Positions 1 through 12,225 of a DNA stretch of 64,000 nucleotides are shown here, piece after piece. How positions within the stretch are numbered: the stretch's first letter is position 1; each line of letters opens with the position of its first letter. Location of the stretch: NCBI GenBank assembly GCA_029891385.1, contig CM057230.1, positions 39,465,858-39,529,857 on the forward strand, given 5' to 3'. The DNA comes from Erythroxylum novogranatense (lineage: Eukaryota > Streptophyta > Magnoliopsida > Malpighiales > Erythroxylaceae). Both the position numbers and the translations under genes were made by a program. The notes under the pieces are model-generated. The model had not been told where the DNA came from and did no database searches. It was given only the letters and a program-made list of their open reading frames with translations.

Positions 1-421
1 AGGTCCACATGTCACACTCGATTTTATCCATTTGTCACTTCATAATTTGTCCATTAGTCAATTAATTTCTAATACAATTGTCACATTTCAATTTGTCTCT
101 TATTTCAATATTTTTCTAGTCTAAAATAGCTCAAATTTTTGATAAATTTTCTAAAATTCACCAAAATTTCGAAATAATAACTATTAATACCAAATAAAAA
201 TTTCCACACAATTAATCCATAATTCATATTTTATCCACATTAAAATCATTTATGCCTAGAAAATGTCAATGAATGCATGAACAGTTATTTTAATGTATCA
301 AAAATAAATAATCACATGTGTGTGAATATACTATGATGCATGAGCATGAAATGCACTACTAAATTCTCACTGTACTCTCAATTCACTATTTTGGGCTCTA
401 GCCCCAAATATGGGATGTTAC
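1..421. mobile_element. LTR end fragment, cut by window start
   Basis: The segment ends in GGGATGTTACA at 411-421, the same terminus as the solo LTR at 3755-7945. The roughly 70 bases before it also match that LTR's end: both have an ATGCATAAGCAC-like block followed by a CTAACTCTCAC-like block. It is therefore the terminal part of a related but diverged LTR, probably Ty3/gypsy of the Tekay type. The rest lies outside the window, so neither its orientation nor its flanking duplication can be determined. Confidence 0.6.
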
Positions 422-439
422 ATTACTACTACAGGTTGT

Positions 440-2900
440 TTTTTATTTAAAAGAATTGCCAACTATTAACTATCATTCTTTTTAGTGACTTTCATCTCTT
501 CATTTATAATCAAACTACATCTTTCATCTAGGACAACTTCCTCAAGTGACATAAATAAATAGAACATAGTGGTGATTTCTTCTATTGTTTCATAAATTTC
601 ATCCAAACTTTGCATATTAGATAGCCTTTTAGAGGAGTTTAAACGGACAAATGTGTTTAGGTTGTTTAAGTAGCACGAAAAGGATCTTGTGGTGTAACAT
701 CATCAACAAATTGATATTGAGATTGATCTATAGTAAACAAAATGATCAACTAAAAGAAGAAAACTATATTTTCTATCTTAATGAAGATTACACTATCAAA
801 AGCCTTCTTTGTTGAACTTCATAGTTAATTACAATTTTCTTATTCCAAGGATTATAAAATTTGCAACCCTTATAATTTTTTTTTTGCATAACCAATAAAT
901 ATAAATTTCATAATTTTATCATCCAAATTGCTTCTTATTTCAACAAGAACATGAACTAAATACTCCTAAAATGAGAAATATTTGATTTTCTTCCTCTCCA
1001 TGCTTTTTATGGAGTCATTTGCCTTAACTTCTTAAAGGGACTTTGATTGTTCAAACAAACTATATATTCCACGATCTTAGTTCAAAACTCCTTTTAATAT
1101 CCTCTTACTCTTTAGCATGTTCCGAATCATATTAATAATGATTCTTTTTTTTATTATATAATACCATCGTACTAAGATAACCTTGAAACAATCAACAAGT
1201 CTCGAACACTAAGATAACTTAAAAATTAATTAAATCTTCCTAACGTAAACTTTCTTCTTTTATCAGTTTATATGAATTTAATTGAATAATCTCTTTCATT
1301 CTCAACTTGACTTTCAAATTTCTTGAAAATCTTTGTTGCTTTAATTTTTTCTTCAAGAAATAAATCTAATTTTTCTAAGAGTAATCATCAATAAATGTTA
1401 AAAATGCGTATTCTTCCCATAAGACATAAGAACTTGGTTTTAGAGCACTATATATAAGTATGCACTTCTCCAAGAGGTTGTGAGGCTTGAGAGAAAGACT
1501 CCTCAAGAAAACTCTTCTTGTGGTGCTTACCATGCCTATAACTTTCACTAATTTGATTAGATGGTCTAAAAAAGACATGTCATACACCAAAATTTTCTTG
1601 GACAATAGCTTTAATCTATCCAAATTTAAGTGATCATACGAAGATGTTATAATCATGATAATTCATTTTTAGAATCCTTTAAACATTAAGACTATCATCA
1701 TTAGTTTTCAGTTTAAATGTTTATTTTTTACATTGGCACTTTTGTTATCATTATCCCATTTTTATATCTTATACTTAACTCTTGCTCATTTGTATCTCAT
1801 ATTACTTCTATAAAATTGGCAAAATACTAAAAATATTTTTTAATTTTAAAATATAATAAGAGTGAGAAATAAATTGATAATTTCCATTCTTTCATATAAT
1901 AAGAACATCTTCTCTACCCATGATTTAAATTGTAGTTTTATCACCAAAACAAATACTACTTTTAATAAACTCATCAATAATACAAATTTTTATTATCAAT
2001 CATATGATTCTTGGCTCCGATTCCAATTACTAAAACTCTTGATTTTTAAATCTCTATTATAAGCTAATAACAAACTTGGATCTTCTTCTTCTCTTGTCTC
2101 AATAAAATTCTCCTTTTCATCTTTGTTTGAATTCAATCTACAATCTGTAATGAAATGTCTAAATCTTTAACAATTGTTACTTTGTATATTTAATCATGAC
2201 CACTTTGAAACTAGTTATCTCTGCAATGAACTCTTGACTTTTGTTGTTGAAAATTTGATTCTTTATCATTACTTTTTATTAACTTCTACCTCTTACTCTC
2301 ATCAAATTTTACCATGTCTTATATATATACATATACATACATACATAATATGTGTGTGTGTGTGTGTATCATTTTTCCATTAAAGTTCAATTTTCCTACA
2401 ATATTTTGGTTAGAAGTTATACTATTTTCCTCAATCTCTTTTTATAGACTTGTAAAGAACCTAAAAGTTGATTTGTTGTCATTATCTTCAAATGCTTAAA
2501 CTCTTATTCAATCACGCTAATATATTATATTATTTCTCCATATCTCTTTAGTTAATTAATAACTGCCAAAAATTTGTTAAAGAACTCATCAATAGATTCT
2601 GAATCATTTATCTTGATGTTTTCATTCTCACCTCTAAGGTTTGTATACATGCTTTAATTACTTTATCTTTCCTTTAAAAGAAATTTGAAGAACTTCTATG
2701 CATCCTTTACAATTGTTTTAGTAGAAAATTTTTAAAATATACTCTCATACAAGCTTTTATAAATAAGAGAGTGGTTGTTTTTCTTCTTTTTACCTTTCTA
2801 CAAAGCGTCTCTTTATGGAGTTGTCTTTCCTTCTCATTCTTTAATTGATCATATTTCTTCTCTACAATTTCATTATGATACATTAATTGTCATAATTCTC
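440..2900 (-). mobile_element. Decayed Ty1/copia retrotransposon
   Basis: Read on the minus strand, this stretch gives copia parts in the expected order. A gag piece lies at about 2450-2900 and includes a run close to LRGENENIKINDSES and a YGEII box. A degenerate zinc-knuckle region follows at about 2100-2170, then the start of integrase at 1375-1656, then weak integrase-like sequence to about 500. Every part has several stops and frameshifts. No LTR of its own is visible. A (GT)n run at about 2351-2366 and AT-rich DNA interrupt the gag region. Family assignment below Ty1/copia is not possible. Confidence 0.6.
1375..1656 (-). pseudogene. copia integrase N-terminal fragment
   Basis: The 93-codon open stretch ends with the copia signature YAFLTFIDDYS. 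This is the start of the integrase catalytic core that follows the GAG-pre-integrase segment; its FIDD aspartate is the first residue of the DDE triad. Upstream residues such as CILIYSALKPSS match the usual H-x-D-LCGPM region in degraded form. The frame closes right after this block and later integrase residues are scrambled, so it cannot encode an active enzyme. Confidence 0.55.
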
Positions 2901-3385
2901 TTTAGTGAGTTTTAGAAATTATAAGTATTTATCATAATTTAAGATGAAGTGATTGATATTATTATGATAATGAGAAGAAACAAAATAAAAGATTGTATTG
3001 AATCAACAGACTAAGTCATATTTCATTTATGAGATATATTTATTGAAATAAAACTAAATTTTAAATCTTGATTGTATTGAGTTAAAACTAAGTTATAATT
3101 TATTCCAAAATAATATTTATAGAAATATAAAAGTGACTCTGGAATCTTTAACTCTTAAATATTTACAATATGACTTTTAGGGTGCATTTGATAATTAGGA
3201 ATGAAGACATAAGAATGGGTAAGAAACTTACATTTCTTAATTTTTGCCTATTTGGTTGTTAATAATGGATAAGGATTGTCATATCTGGAATGAATTTTAA
3301 ATAATCTTGGATTTTTATTTTCAAGATAGATGTGAGTATAACCCAAAATCAGATATCAGGAATAACAAATAATCGTGGGCAACTG
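2901..3385. other. A+T-rich spacer, no gene seen
   Basis: Nothing coding is recognisable between the copia remnant and the 3' tail of the LINE. The stretch at 3181-3340 has a TTTGGTTG-like run seen at some transposon edges, but no matching partner was found. Confidence 0.5.
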
Positions 3386-3429
3386 AAATTTTTTTTATTA
3401 AGAGGGAAGAAAATAGATTACACTATGAG

Positions 3430-3754
3430 TCTAGGGAAACAGGTTCCCGACATATCCTCTAGGAGGAGAACATGGCACCTGATGGGTGTAATATCAAAAT
3501 AAGTGGTTCCTAAATCAAAATGCTCTGCATAGGCCGTTAACCAATCAGCACATCTGTTACTCTCGCGATATATATGACGATGTACAACAGGCCAATTCTA
3601 TATAAACAGATCATTAATACCCTGAAGAATGACTAAACGGCTTGTCGAGGAAGAAATGAGGTTGATCACCGCTATCGAGTCCATTTTAAGTTCAATTCGG
3701 TGATAGCTGAGGTTCCACGCTAGCGTGATTCTTGTATACACTTCCCATAGTTCC
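3430..3754 (-). pseudogene. LINE RNase H, downstream half
   Basis: This resumes exactly where the upstream half stops: GGAAC continues into CTATGGGAAGTG. The frame gives ELWEVYTRITLAWNL, then VELEMDS-like IELKMDSIAVINLI, then a broken tail with HRHIYRESNRCADWL and TAYAEHFDLG. All these are standard in the RVT_3 RNase H domain of plant LINEs. The open frame starts upstream inside the inserted LTR (to 3849), which is coincidence and not part of the gene. Confidence 0.8.
3750..3754. repeat. Target-site duplication GTTCC, left
   Basis: This 5-bp direct repeat matches 7946-7950 and borders the solo LTR. Confidence 0.85.
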
Positions 3755-6700
3755 TGTAGCACCCAACTCCTGCAAGACACATACCTGACATCCTGAGGGA
3801 TATCCGAGTCCGTGTCTCGCGAGAGCAGCATGCTAGAGCACTCAATCATTTAAAAATCGGTATAATTTTTTTTTAAATCACAAAGATAATATACGAAAAT
3901 CCATAACCAAATCGGCCCCACTTTATTCATAAACCTTTTCAATCATAATAATACAATCAACAAAACTTTCCATAGCTTTAGACACTTTAGACATAATGTC
4001 TTTCTGTTACAACATAGTTCAAATACATATTGCGTAAAAATTTTCGAAATACATTATTCGATACAAAAGTTAAAGAATAGGAAAACACTAATGTAGACGC
4101 CAACAGATCCCGACCTTTATCCCTTACTTGTATGTTGTAGGGATACTCCTATTTGCCTAATGGGGTATTCTTTTGATCATAAAAAATATTTGCAAATTTT
4201 AGGTGAGTTTTGCAAACTCAATGAGTGACCATCATCGATGGCTCACCCAGTCACATAACACATAATTCACATTCACAACATTTTACACTTGACATTCAAT
4301 GCACTTTAATCACTCATATTATGCATATGTAGTGCACATGAGATCCACTTTTCATTTGTTACTTTGTTGTGACCGAGTGCCTAAATTGTCCCGTATTCAT
4401 TGGATACCGAGCTCATTGCTAACTGTCCCTTATCCTCTTGGGGGATACAGGGCTCATTTTACATAATAAGCCTTAGGTTCTTAATCACTTTTGAGCTCGA
4501 GGCTCATTTTCATTCGTTGAGCTTTAAGCTCTGATCGGTGGCTACTCTGGTCACAAATGCCATTATATTTTATGCATTCATGAAATGGAATGCCTCAACT
4601 ACATTTACATATTCTCATTCCCTGACATTCACATATCATCGAACCATAGTTCGGTATTTAACATTAGAGTTGAGTATCACTTTTTCATTCATATGAAAAC
4701 ACATTTATCATCGGACTATGGTCCGACATTTAACAATCATATTATGTACACTTATTTCATCTTATTCTCATATAAGTAACACTTCAATATCCAAATCAAA
4801 CATCACAATCATCAGATCTTCTTTCCGGAAATCAATACAATCATTCACATTCATATAAGCATTTAGTAGTCAATCAATACAAAATTCAAAATAGAACAAA
4901 CAATGAATGAGACCATCTAGGTCTACTCACAGTATACTCCAAATTAGCATTTGTTTCTAAATTCTGGAAACACCCGAATGCAGACTTTTAACCTGCATAA
5001 CCATTTATGCAAAACACATGTTGCACTCATATTAATAATGGCACATTTATAAGTATTTATTTATGCACAATTGTATAAATGGGCTATGTACAATGCATGC
5101 TCAATGACAATCTTGGGTACTTTACCAATTTCATAACTTAATCACTCATTAATTCTTTAAATCACAACCTCAATCCTTTGATACTTTGATATCAATAACT
5201 CATTCACTAATTTACCAATATAATCCCATATGTGACTAGTGAAGAGGAAAACAGAGTATATAAATATGTATATATATCACTATCGACTTCCTGCTTAAAA
5301 CTCAATATTTCCTCTTCATTCCCTTTTCTTTTCAGTTCAATATATCACAACCAAACCAAAATCCATCATGTTTCACAATCATCAAAAATAGAAAATCACA
5401 CTCTCGTATTCTTCAAGTTTTCTGCCTTTTTAACTCTTGAATTTTCTTCATTTCTTCCTCAAACTTTCATTTTAAAACATTCATTCTCATCTCCAGACAT
5501 CACCATACACTTATCTCTCAATTCTAAATTCATTTTTAATCAACTCTAAAAAAAGCACTCCAAAACTTACGTATATATATATACAGTGAAAACGTCAACA
5601 TGAACAGAATATTCACATAATCATTTCTCCAAATTTTTCTGTTCTCGTCACATACACATTTGAGTTGATCTTTCAACTCCAAAACTAGTTTAACACTATC
5701 TCCTAACATTTTGGTCATCAAATCCACAGAAAATCAACAAATACGGCATACCCCAATTTTCTCACTCACTTTCCAGCAAATATGAATATTACTATTTCCT
5801 AATCATTTTATAGTGAACTCATGATGAATGCTTCAATTCCTACCAAAATACATAATCTTAACAAGCTTACTTGTTTAAAGCTCCAACATTTGCAACAATC
5901 ACGTAACCCTAATCCCTCATGCAACCACGTACATCAACTTGAAAGTTAACAGAGGGTTCTTTTTTTTTGGTAGAAGAAAGAAATAACAACGTATGAGTGG
6001 TAATGGATAGGAAAACCCAAGATTTCATTATGTTGTAGATTTGATGAGAAACTATGTGTTTAAGAAAAACTAGGGAAAGAAGCTTCAAGAAGGATAAAGA
6101 CAAGGATAGTATTAAAACTTAACTTTAAAACTTGGACACCTGCCCATTTTTTGACCACTTATCCACTTCGGTTTATTAAAACTCACTTAAGTATGATTTA
6201 TAATTAAGTTTATGACTTAATAAAACCACTGTAATCACAAGTCATAACCCCTTACTCACTTTCAGATTTTTTCCATAAAAACATCATTTCGGGTCAACTT
6301 TACCTGTTCTTTTTGACCCCGATACTGAAGTCATTTTGTAACACTTTCTCTAGAAACATATTCCCATATGTCTTATGTCTCCATTGACACCAAAATCATT
6401 CAATTTGGTTCAGTGATTTGAAAGATATACTTTAAACATTTTTGGACTACTCTTGTCCAAAATAGTATACTAAGTACAACTTCCATCCAAAATTGAACAT
6501 CTTAGAGGCTGAATTAGAATTCAACCTCTTCATATAATTTGTAAACCTACACCTCTAGTTTACTCCACATTGAAAATCATCTTAGTTGGAACCCTAAATA
6601 TCCAGATATATTCAAAATGCTGAAGCATGTTTAGTAAAATAATACCAGTTCATACTATTCCAACAGATTCCTTCACTTTCCTTCAATCAAAACTTTTTCT

Positions 6701-7945
6701 AATCAATTCGGAATGCTGCCAATTTTTATGGAGAGATAGAAAAATGTGTGAGGAATTTATTGTCTCAAGGATCACTTCTTTTAGAGGTTAGATAAAAAAG
6801 ATTGGGCTGAAGGAATCAAACAAGATTCCGTCCTCCATCATATTGAACCTGTTCGGGACAAATGACATAACTTGCTCTAGGGATATTAGATCAAGGTCAT
6901 TCTTAGAGGTTTTGAAAGATGAATTCAATATCTACAACTTTATGAAGATATTGAAGTGAGATTTTGTCATCTAAAAGGTCAGAATTAGACTAGATGATAC
7001 ATTATAAACAGTGACTAGAAGAAGGTTATGAACAATACACAGAAGATATTTTGCAATTGGCATAGCTTTCTCTAAAGATACCAGATTAAGTAGTTCTTTA
7101 GATGGTTCCAAAGGGGACTTCAAGATCTACAACCTTTATGAAGATCTTAAAGACAAATTCTACTGTCTATAGGGTCAAAAGTGGGACTAAACGATAGGAT
7201 CAGATGAACAATGCACCAGACGATATTATGTCACCAAACGATACGTCCTCACCAAACGATACGTCGTCACCAATCGATATGTCCTTAACAAATGAAGCGT
7301 CTTCACCAGACAAAGCATCCTCACTAGACAATATGTCATCACCAGATGATACGTTCTCACCAGAAGAAGCGCCCTCACCAAACGATACGTCCTCACCAGA
7401 CGAAGCGTCCTTATCAGATGATACATCCTATACTCCTAAGCATCTTTACTTATAAGGACCATAATTTTTGACTTTGATATCTAAAAATTGTAAACGTTAT
7501 ATCAATGAAAAGTTAAAAGAAAGATCTACAACTTCTATGAAGATAATTTTGTCAAAATCAGCCTAGATAAGTACATTTTATTCATGGAAGTTTCAGATCA
7601 AAATTTAACTCCCTTAACTATTCATTCCCAGTAACTTCTCAAATGACTTCCATTCACTAAAATCCAACACTTCAATTTTTATTTTTAGTCTTTCTACTCC
7701 ATTTCATTCAACTCATTCACTATAACCACAATTCTCAACTTATCCCATTACAATTCAATATACCCAGAATGTAAATAAGTGCATGTACAATTATTTTCAT
7801 GGGTGCAAAAATTCAAATTCAAAAACATGTATGCTAACATTATGCATAAGCACGAAATACAATTTTTTTTCTAACTCTCACATTGCTATTTTCTCCATTA
7901 TTAAAATCTAAATTTGAACCCTTAATATGGGGACGGGATGTTACA
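3755..7945. mobile_element. 4,191-bp solo LTR inside LINE
   Basis: The insert begins TGTAGCACCC at 3755 and ends GGGATGTTACA at 7945, giving the inverted TG...CA ends of an LTR. It is flanked by a perfect direct repeat GTTCC (3750-3754 and 7946-7950). Removing it and one repeat rejoins the LINE RNase H in frame. No gag, protease, RT, primer-binding site or polypurine tract is visible inside. It is therefore best read as a solo LTR, and its length suits the Tekay/Del chromovirus group. Repeated ATCTACAACTTT-ATGAAGAT blocks near 6930, 7115 and 7520 and a minisatellite lie within. Orientation is not settled. Confidence 0.85.
7214..7430. repeat. 18-bp minisatellite within the LTR
   Basis: About twelve imperfect copies of an 18-bp unit related to TCACCAAACGATACGTCC. 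Because 18 is divisible by three, the plus frame stays open from 7204 to 7455 and would read as six-residue repeats rich in S, P, D, N, T, E and A (SSPNDT type). The minus frame is open for the same reason. This is most simply a non-coding LTR repeat. No other evidence of coding is present. Confidence 0.8.
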
Positions 7946-7950
7946 GTTCC
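7946..7950. repeat. Target-site duplication GTTCC, right
   Basis: Partner of 3750-3754. Five base pairs is the usual duplication length for plant LTR retrotransposons. Confidence 0.85.
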
Positions 7951-8687
7951 GCAAACATCGATGAACACCAACCGAGATTCTGGATGAAACCTCCAAGTCA
8001 ATTGCCTGTACTATCATGGATGAGGCCTCCTGCTATGGCTAAGGATGAGGAACATTTGTATGTACCATCTGTGTTTAACTTGACCCACCCAATAGGACGT
8101 TTGCACCATCCTATGAGTTGCCCGTGAAGAGGGTGATGTCCAGTAACATCACTCCTTTTCCAAGCGGCTAACTTGTGGATCTGATCTACATAAGACAAAA
8201 TAATAAAAACGGATGAGGACGGCCAAATAAAATGTTCATCAAAGAGGGACCTATTTCTCCATGTCCATATGAGCCAATAAGTGGCACCAAATAAGATCGA
8301 CCAATCCTGCCCAATCACTCGTCGATGGTGTTAGAGGTTTGTAATGAGCCACTATCGAGCTGGCATAGTGAAAAAATCATTATTAACTAGTTGTGGAGGG
8401 AATGTGCTCCACACTTGGCAGGTTTTGATGCAGTTTCGCACTGTATACTGCGAGAATTCTTTGAGTCCACAGTGATAACAAGTTCCATCCTTAGTGAAGT
8501 GCCTACGGGCACGATGTTGGCTAGTAAGTAACCTATCCTATGCGAGAAGCCAGAGAAAGAATCGAATGCATTGAGGGTCATTCCATTGCCAGATAGCCTT
8601 CCAAATTCCAGTAAGCGTGGTGTCCTCGTGATCCATTATCATGGAATAAATCGAAGTTACATTGAATTGTCCGGTATCAGATATGCC
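7946..8687 (-). pseudogene. LINE zf-RVT and RNase H, upstream half
   Basis: The zinc-binding RT-associated region reads here with a CYHCG box near 8480 and HRARRHF just before it. It is followed by the linker WLIWTWRNRSLFDEHF at about 8270 and the RNase H start WVKLNTDGTYK at about 8060, whose Asp is the first catalytic residue. The domain continues as GGLIHDSTGN and runs to GCGGAAC at 7956-7950, where the solo LTR begins. A TGA replaces the expected Trp codon after the DSTGN motif. Confidence 0.8.
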
Positions 8688-10885
8688 CTAGCTTAACTTA
8701 TCCTGCCCTAAGTAGAGCTTCCGGGGGAGAGTTCCTGCTATTGACCTGCAAATCGACATCAGGAGAAGATCTTGAAAGGCATCCCAATTCCAATTACCAT
8801 CAATGTCCACAAAATGTTGGACACTGAGGTTACTAGAAGGAGCAGGAATTGGGGTGGTTGCAAGGTTAATAAGAGGTCCCACTCCCTCAACCCAAGGGTC
8901 TAGCCAGAATCTAGTCCTAACGCCATCACTGATCACCCATTTCATGCCTTGGAGCACTAGGTGCCAAGTAGCCTTTATACTATTCCAGATCATTGATCCA
9001 CTAGCTGTGTCTATAGTGGTAGGGAGATTATTGACATCAAAGTTATATTTCGCAGAGAGAACTTTAACCCATAAAGCATTAGGCTTGTCTATCAGAGTCC
9101 ATCCTAATTTTGCTAAGAAGACATCATTGGTTTCATTGATTTTTTGAATTTCAAGACCCCCCATCTCTTTTGGTTTACAAACATCCTCCCATTAAACTAA
9201 GTGAATCCACATGTTGCCATTAGACAAGCCCCACAAAAATTGTTGCATTAACTTCTCCAGTACATCGCAAAGACTGCGAGACAGACAGACCGTTTGCATA
9301 GTATAGCTAGGAAGGGCCGTTATGACGGATTGAGCTAAAGTGATACGTCCTACAAAGGACAAAATTTTGGTAGACTAGCTTGATAAGCGTTGGTGAACCT
9401 TGTCCAAAATGTATTGATAAGTTCTCTTGTTCAATCGTTCGTGCAAAAGTGAAACTCCAAGATAACGTCTGAGGTCTTTTGTCTGTATGAAACCCAACGC
9501 ATTGCTTAAACAATGAGACATTGAGGTACGAATATTTTTGGAATAATAACACTTATATTTATCTTGACTAACGCGTTGCCCCGAAGCAACACAAAAAGAA
9601 TTTAAGGTATCCCGAATAACATCCACTTGATCCATGGAGGCTTCTGAGAAAAGGATGAGATTGTCCACGAAGAACAAGTGAGAAATTGACGGTCCATTTT
9701 TACTCAATTTAATAGGCTGCCATCGGCTTTGTGTCATGGCTTGCATAATTGATTGCCCTAGATGTTCCATATACAGGACGAAGAGGTAGGGCGATATGAG
9801 GTCACCTTGACGAACACCTCGGGAGGGGCTAAAGCCTTACTAAGTTCACCATTCCAACTTACTTGGGGGGAAACCGAGGAAATTCACTTCGTAATGAGAT
9901 TAATTAGTGACTTGGGAATGCCAACATTGAATAAAGTATCTTGAATGAAATCCCATGACAATCTATCATAAGCTTTCTCAATATCTACCTTTATGGCCAT
10001 TATGCCTTTTTGACCAGTTTTCCTTTTCATAATATGAATGACTTCTTAGGTGATAATAATATTATCCATAATCAAATGCCCTGAGACAAAACTGCATTGC
10101 GTTGGAGATACCAAATCTTCAAGGTATGGTTTGAGCCTATTAACAATGATATTGGTAATGGCTTTGTATATCATTGAACATAGAGCAATTGACCTGTACT
10201 ACATAATCGAGATAATGGTGCGGTTAATATCAGATTCCCAAGCTTCATGTCGAAAAATTCGTTGAAAGAATAAAGTCATAGAAGGACCCACAATATACCA
10301 TTAGGATTGGTATAATAAAGCAGGTAATCCATCAAATCCTAGTGCCTTGTGAGCCATATTGAAGAACGTCGTCTTGATTTCATCAGGATGGAGGGGACGG
10401 TCCAAATCAGCTATAGCTGGAAGGGGTAGGCGGGGAAAATGACCATGGATCAACTAGTACATAGGTTGTTGGCTGTCATTCGTATAAAGTTTCGCGATGA
10501 AATGCTAACGAGTCTTCTGATGTTCGTTGGATCTGACAGCACATTCCCAATTTCATCTTTCAAGGAAGTTATCCTCACTTGCCATTGTTTGGCCATGGTG
10601 ATTGCATGATAATACCTAGTATTCCTGTCACCCTGACTTAACCACTGGCACCTAGATCGTTGGTGCCAGTAAAGTTCTTCTTGGTAAAGGACTTGCTCCA
10701 TTTCAAACCGGAGGTGTTCCTCGAGTTCTCGAAGAGAGATCAAGCCTTTGTCTTTGAGTTGTTTTTGAATGCCTTTGAGTCTTGCCAGTAGTCACTTTTT
10801 TGGGTGAAAAATGTTTCCAAACGTGGTATAGTTCCACTACTATAGCCATTCCGAAAAGTTTTTGATCTTGCTGTTGAAATCAGAA
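8688..10885 (-). pseudogene. LINE reverse transcriptase pseudogene
   Basis: The start (10743-10450) carries the hallmark run W-x-Q-R-S-R-x-x-W-L-x-x-GDRNTRYYH of plant L1 elements. RT blocks follow in broken frames: an ALGFDGLPA block near 10350, a VDIEKAYDRLSWDF block near 9985 and an LISPYLFVLYME block near 9790. The catalytic box at about 9660-9671 reads FVDN where active enzymes have FADD, so a metal-binding Asp is lost. The open part at 9164-8688 (158 codons, starting MGGLEIQKINE) is the usual post-RT segment. No function remains. Confidence 0.85.
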
Positions 10886-12225
10886 CTGATAGGGGTCTAA
10901 TTCTTTTTTTCTTATTTGTCTCAATTAAAACTTTATATTCGCTCTTTCTCTCTGGTTACTTCTCAACATATCTTTTTAGGTCAGTTTTTATCGTTCTAAA
11001 CTTTTTTAAATTTTTTATTTATCTTTTTATGATAATTATTATTATTGTTACGAACATATTTCATTAGAGAAATCAGTTGATGTTTAGTACTGTTGAAAAT
11101 CCAGGAACCATGTTTAGAATTCACTTTCATTTAGGTTTATACTATTAAATAATGTAATTTCAATTTGCATTGGAGAACAGAAAAACTTTAATAAATGATA
11201 ACCCTTATTTTACAATGATGCAATGGTTTCTCTCTAATATTTTTCTCAACAATCCCATTACCATTTCGTAAATACCCCTCAATCATCACATTCAATTAAT
11301 TTCCACCATTTTCTCGAAAACCCAACATTCATCTTTTGCTATAAGTGTATGACTATTCACCACAATGAAAATGAAACAAGGTCTTTTTATAACATAGAAT
11401 GTGCCTACCTACAAAGCTACAAGTCCACATGATTGATGTGGCATTTAATAGATCATCAAAAGTGTAGTGTATCGATGGTAGGTTAAATATTCAATCTGTA
11501 TGATAAGAGCCCAAGATATTATGATCAAAATTTTCCACCATCTAGCTTATGAACATCATGGATGGAAATAGCCATAGGCTTTCTTTATAAGCTATCAAAT
11601 GTTTGGTCAATCTTATAACAAACTTACATCTTACATCTATTCAAAATGTGGAAATAATTGGAATGGATATTTTAAGCTTATTTCTTTCCACCTTGTCAAC
11701 TATTTGTTCAATGATCAATTAAAGAATACAAAAATATTGAGTCATTTTTAAATTAACCTATTAGAAAACATGTCAAGATGTTTTTTTTATCACATGATCT
11801 ATTCATTCTCTCTTTTCCTAGTTCAAATCTAGAATTTAACGTGTCTAGTGTGAATCATATGCTATTCTTGGAAAAATTAACTTATATTATGTATGTATAT
11901 TATTTCTCTTGAGTTCATTTCCCTTGAAATTTAATGTTTAGATTAGGAGACTTTTGAAGTTTCTAATTTGATTTTAAACCGAAAATAAAATTCTTTTCTT
12001 TAAACATTAATACTTTAATTTTTTAGTATATTTTATGATGATTATTATTTTTGAATGGCATTTATGGCTCATATACCTTTGACATTATATGATTTTCTAT
12101 ACTTATGGTGCACATTAAAAGGAAGAAGGATGAGATTTATTATGACATTCTTAAGCTTATTATCATATCTACTAAAGAGGAACATTACATGAATCATAAA
12201 AAAGCCTAGTACGCATAATCCATTT
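10886..12225. other. A+T-rich intergenic DNA, no gene seen
   Basis: Read on both strands, no domain, RNA gene or clear transposon end was recognised between the truncated LINE and the Harbinger remnant. Confidence 0.5.

Larger units (their letters stand above)
3386..10885 (-). mobile_element. L1-type non-LTR retrotransposon, 5'-truncated, split
   Basis: On the minus strand it gives, in order: the region before the RT (about 10885-10450), the reverse transcriptase (about 10440-9300), a post-RT region, a zf-RVT-like region (8690-8330) and an RNase H domain (8060-7951 continuing at 3754-3430). It ends in an A-rich tail at about 3386-3405. There is no endonuclease or ORF1, so it is 5'-truncated, which is common for LINEs. 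Stops and frameshifts are many. A solo LTR (3755-7945) sits inside the RNase H domain, so about 3.3 kb of LINE sequence remains. Confidence 0.85.

Noticed and set aside
7204..7455. Gene for a Ser/Pro/Asp-rich repeat protein
   Set aside because: It consists of an 18-bp minisatellite within a solo LTR and is open on both strands because of the repeat length.
8803..9147. 114-codon plus-strand ORF
   Set aside because: It is the antisense shadow of the LINE post-RT region, which has clear homology on the minus strand.
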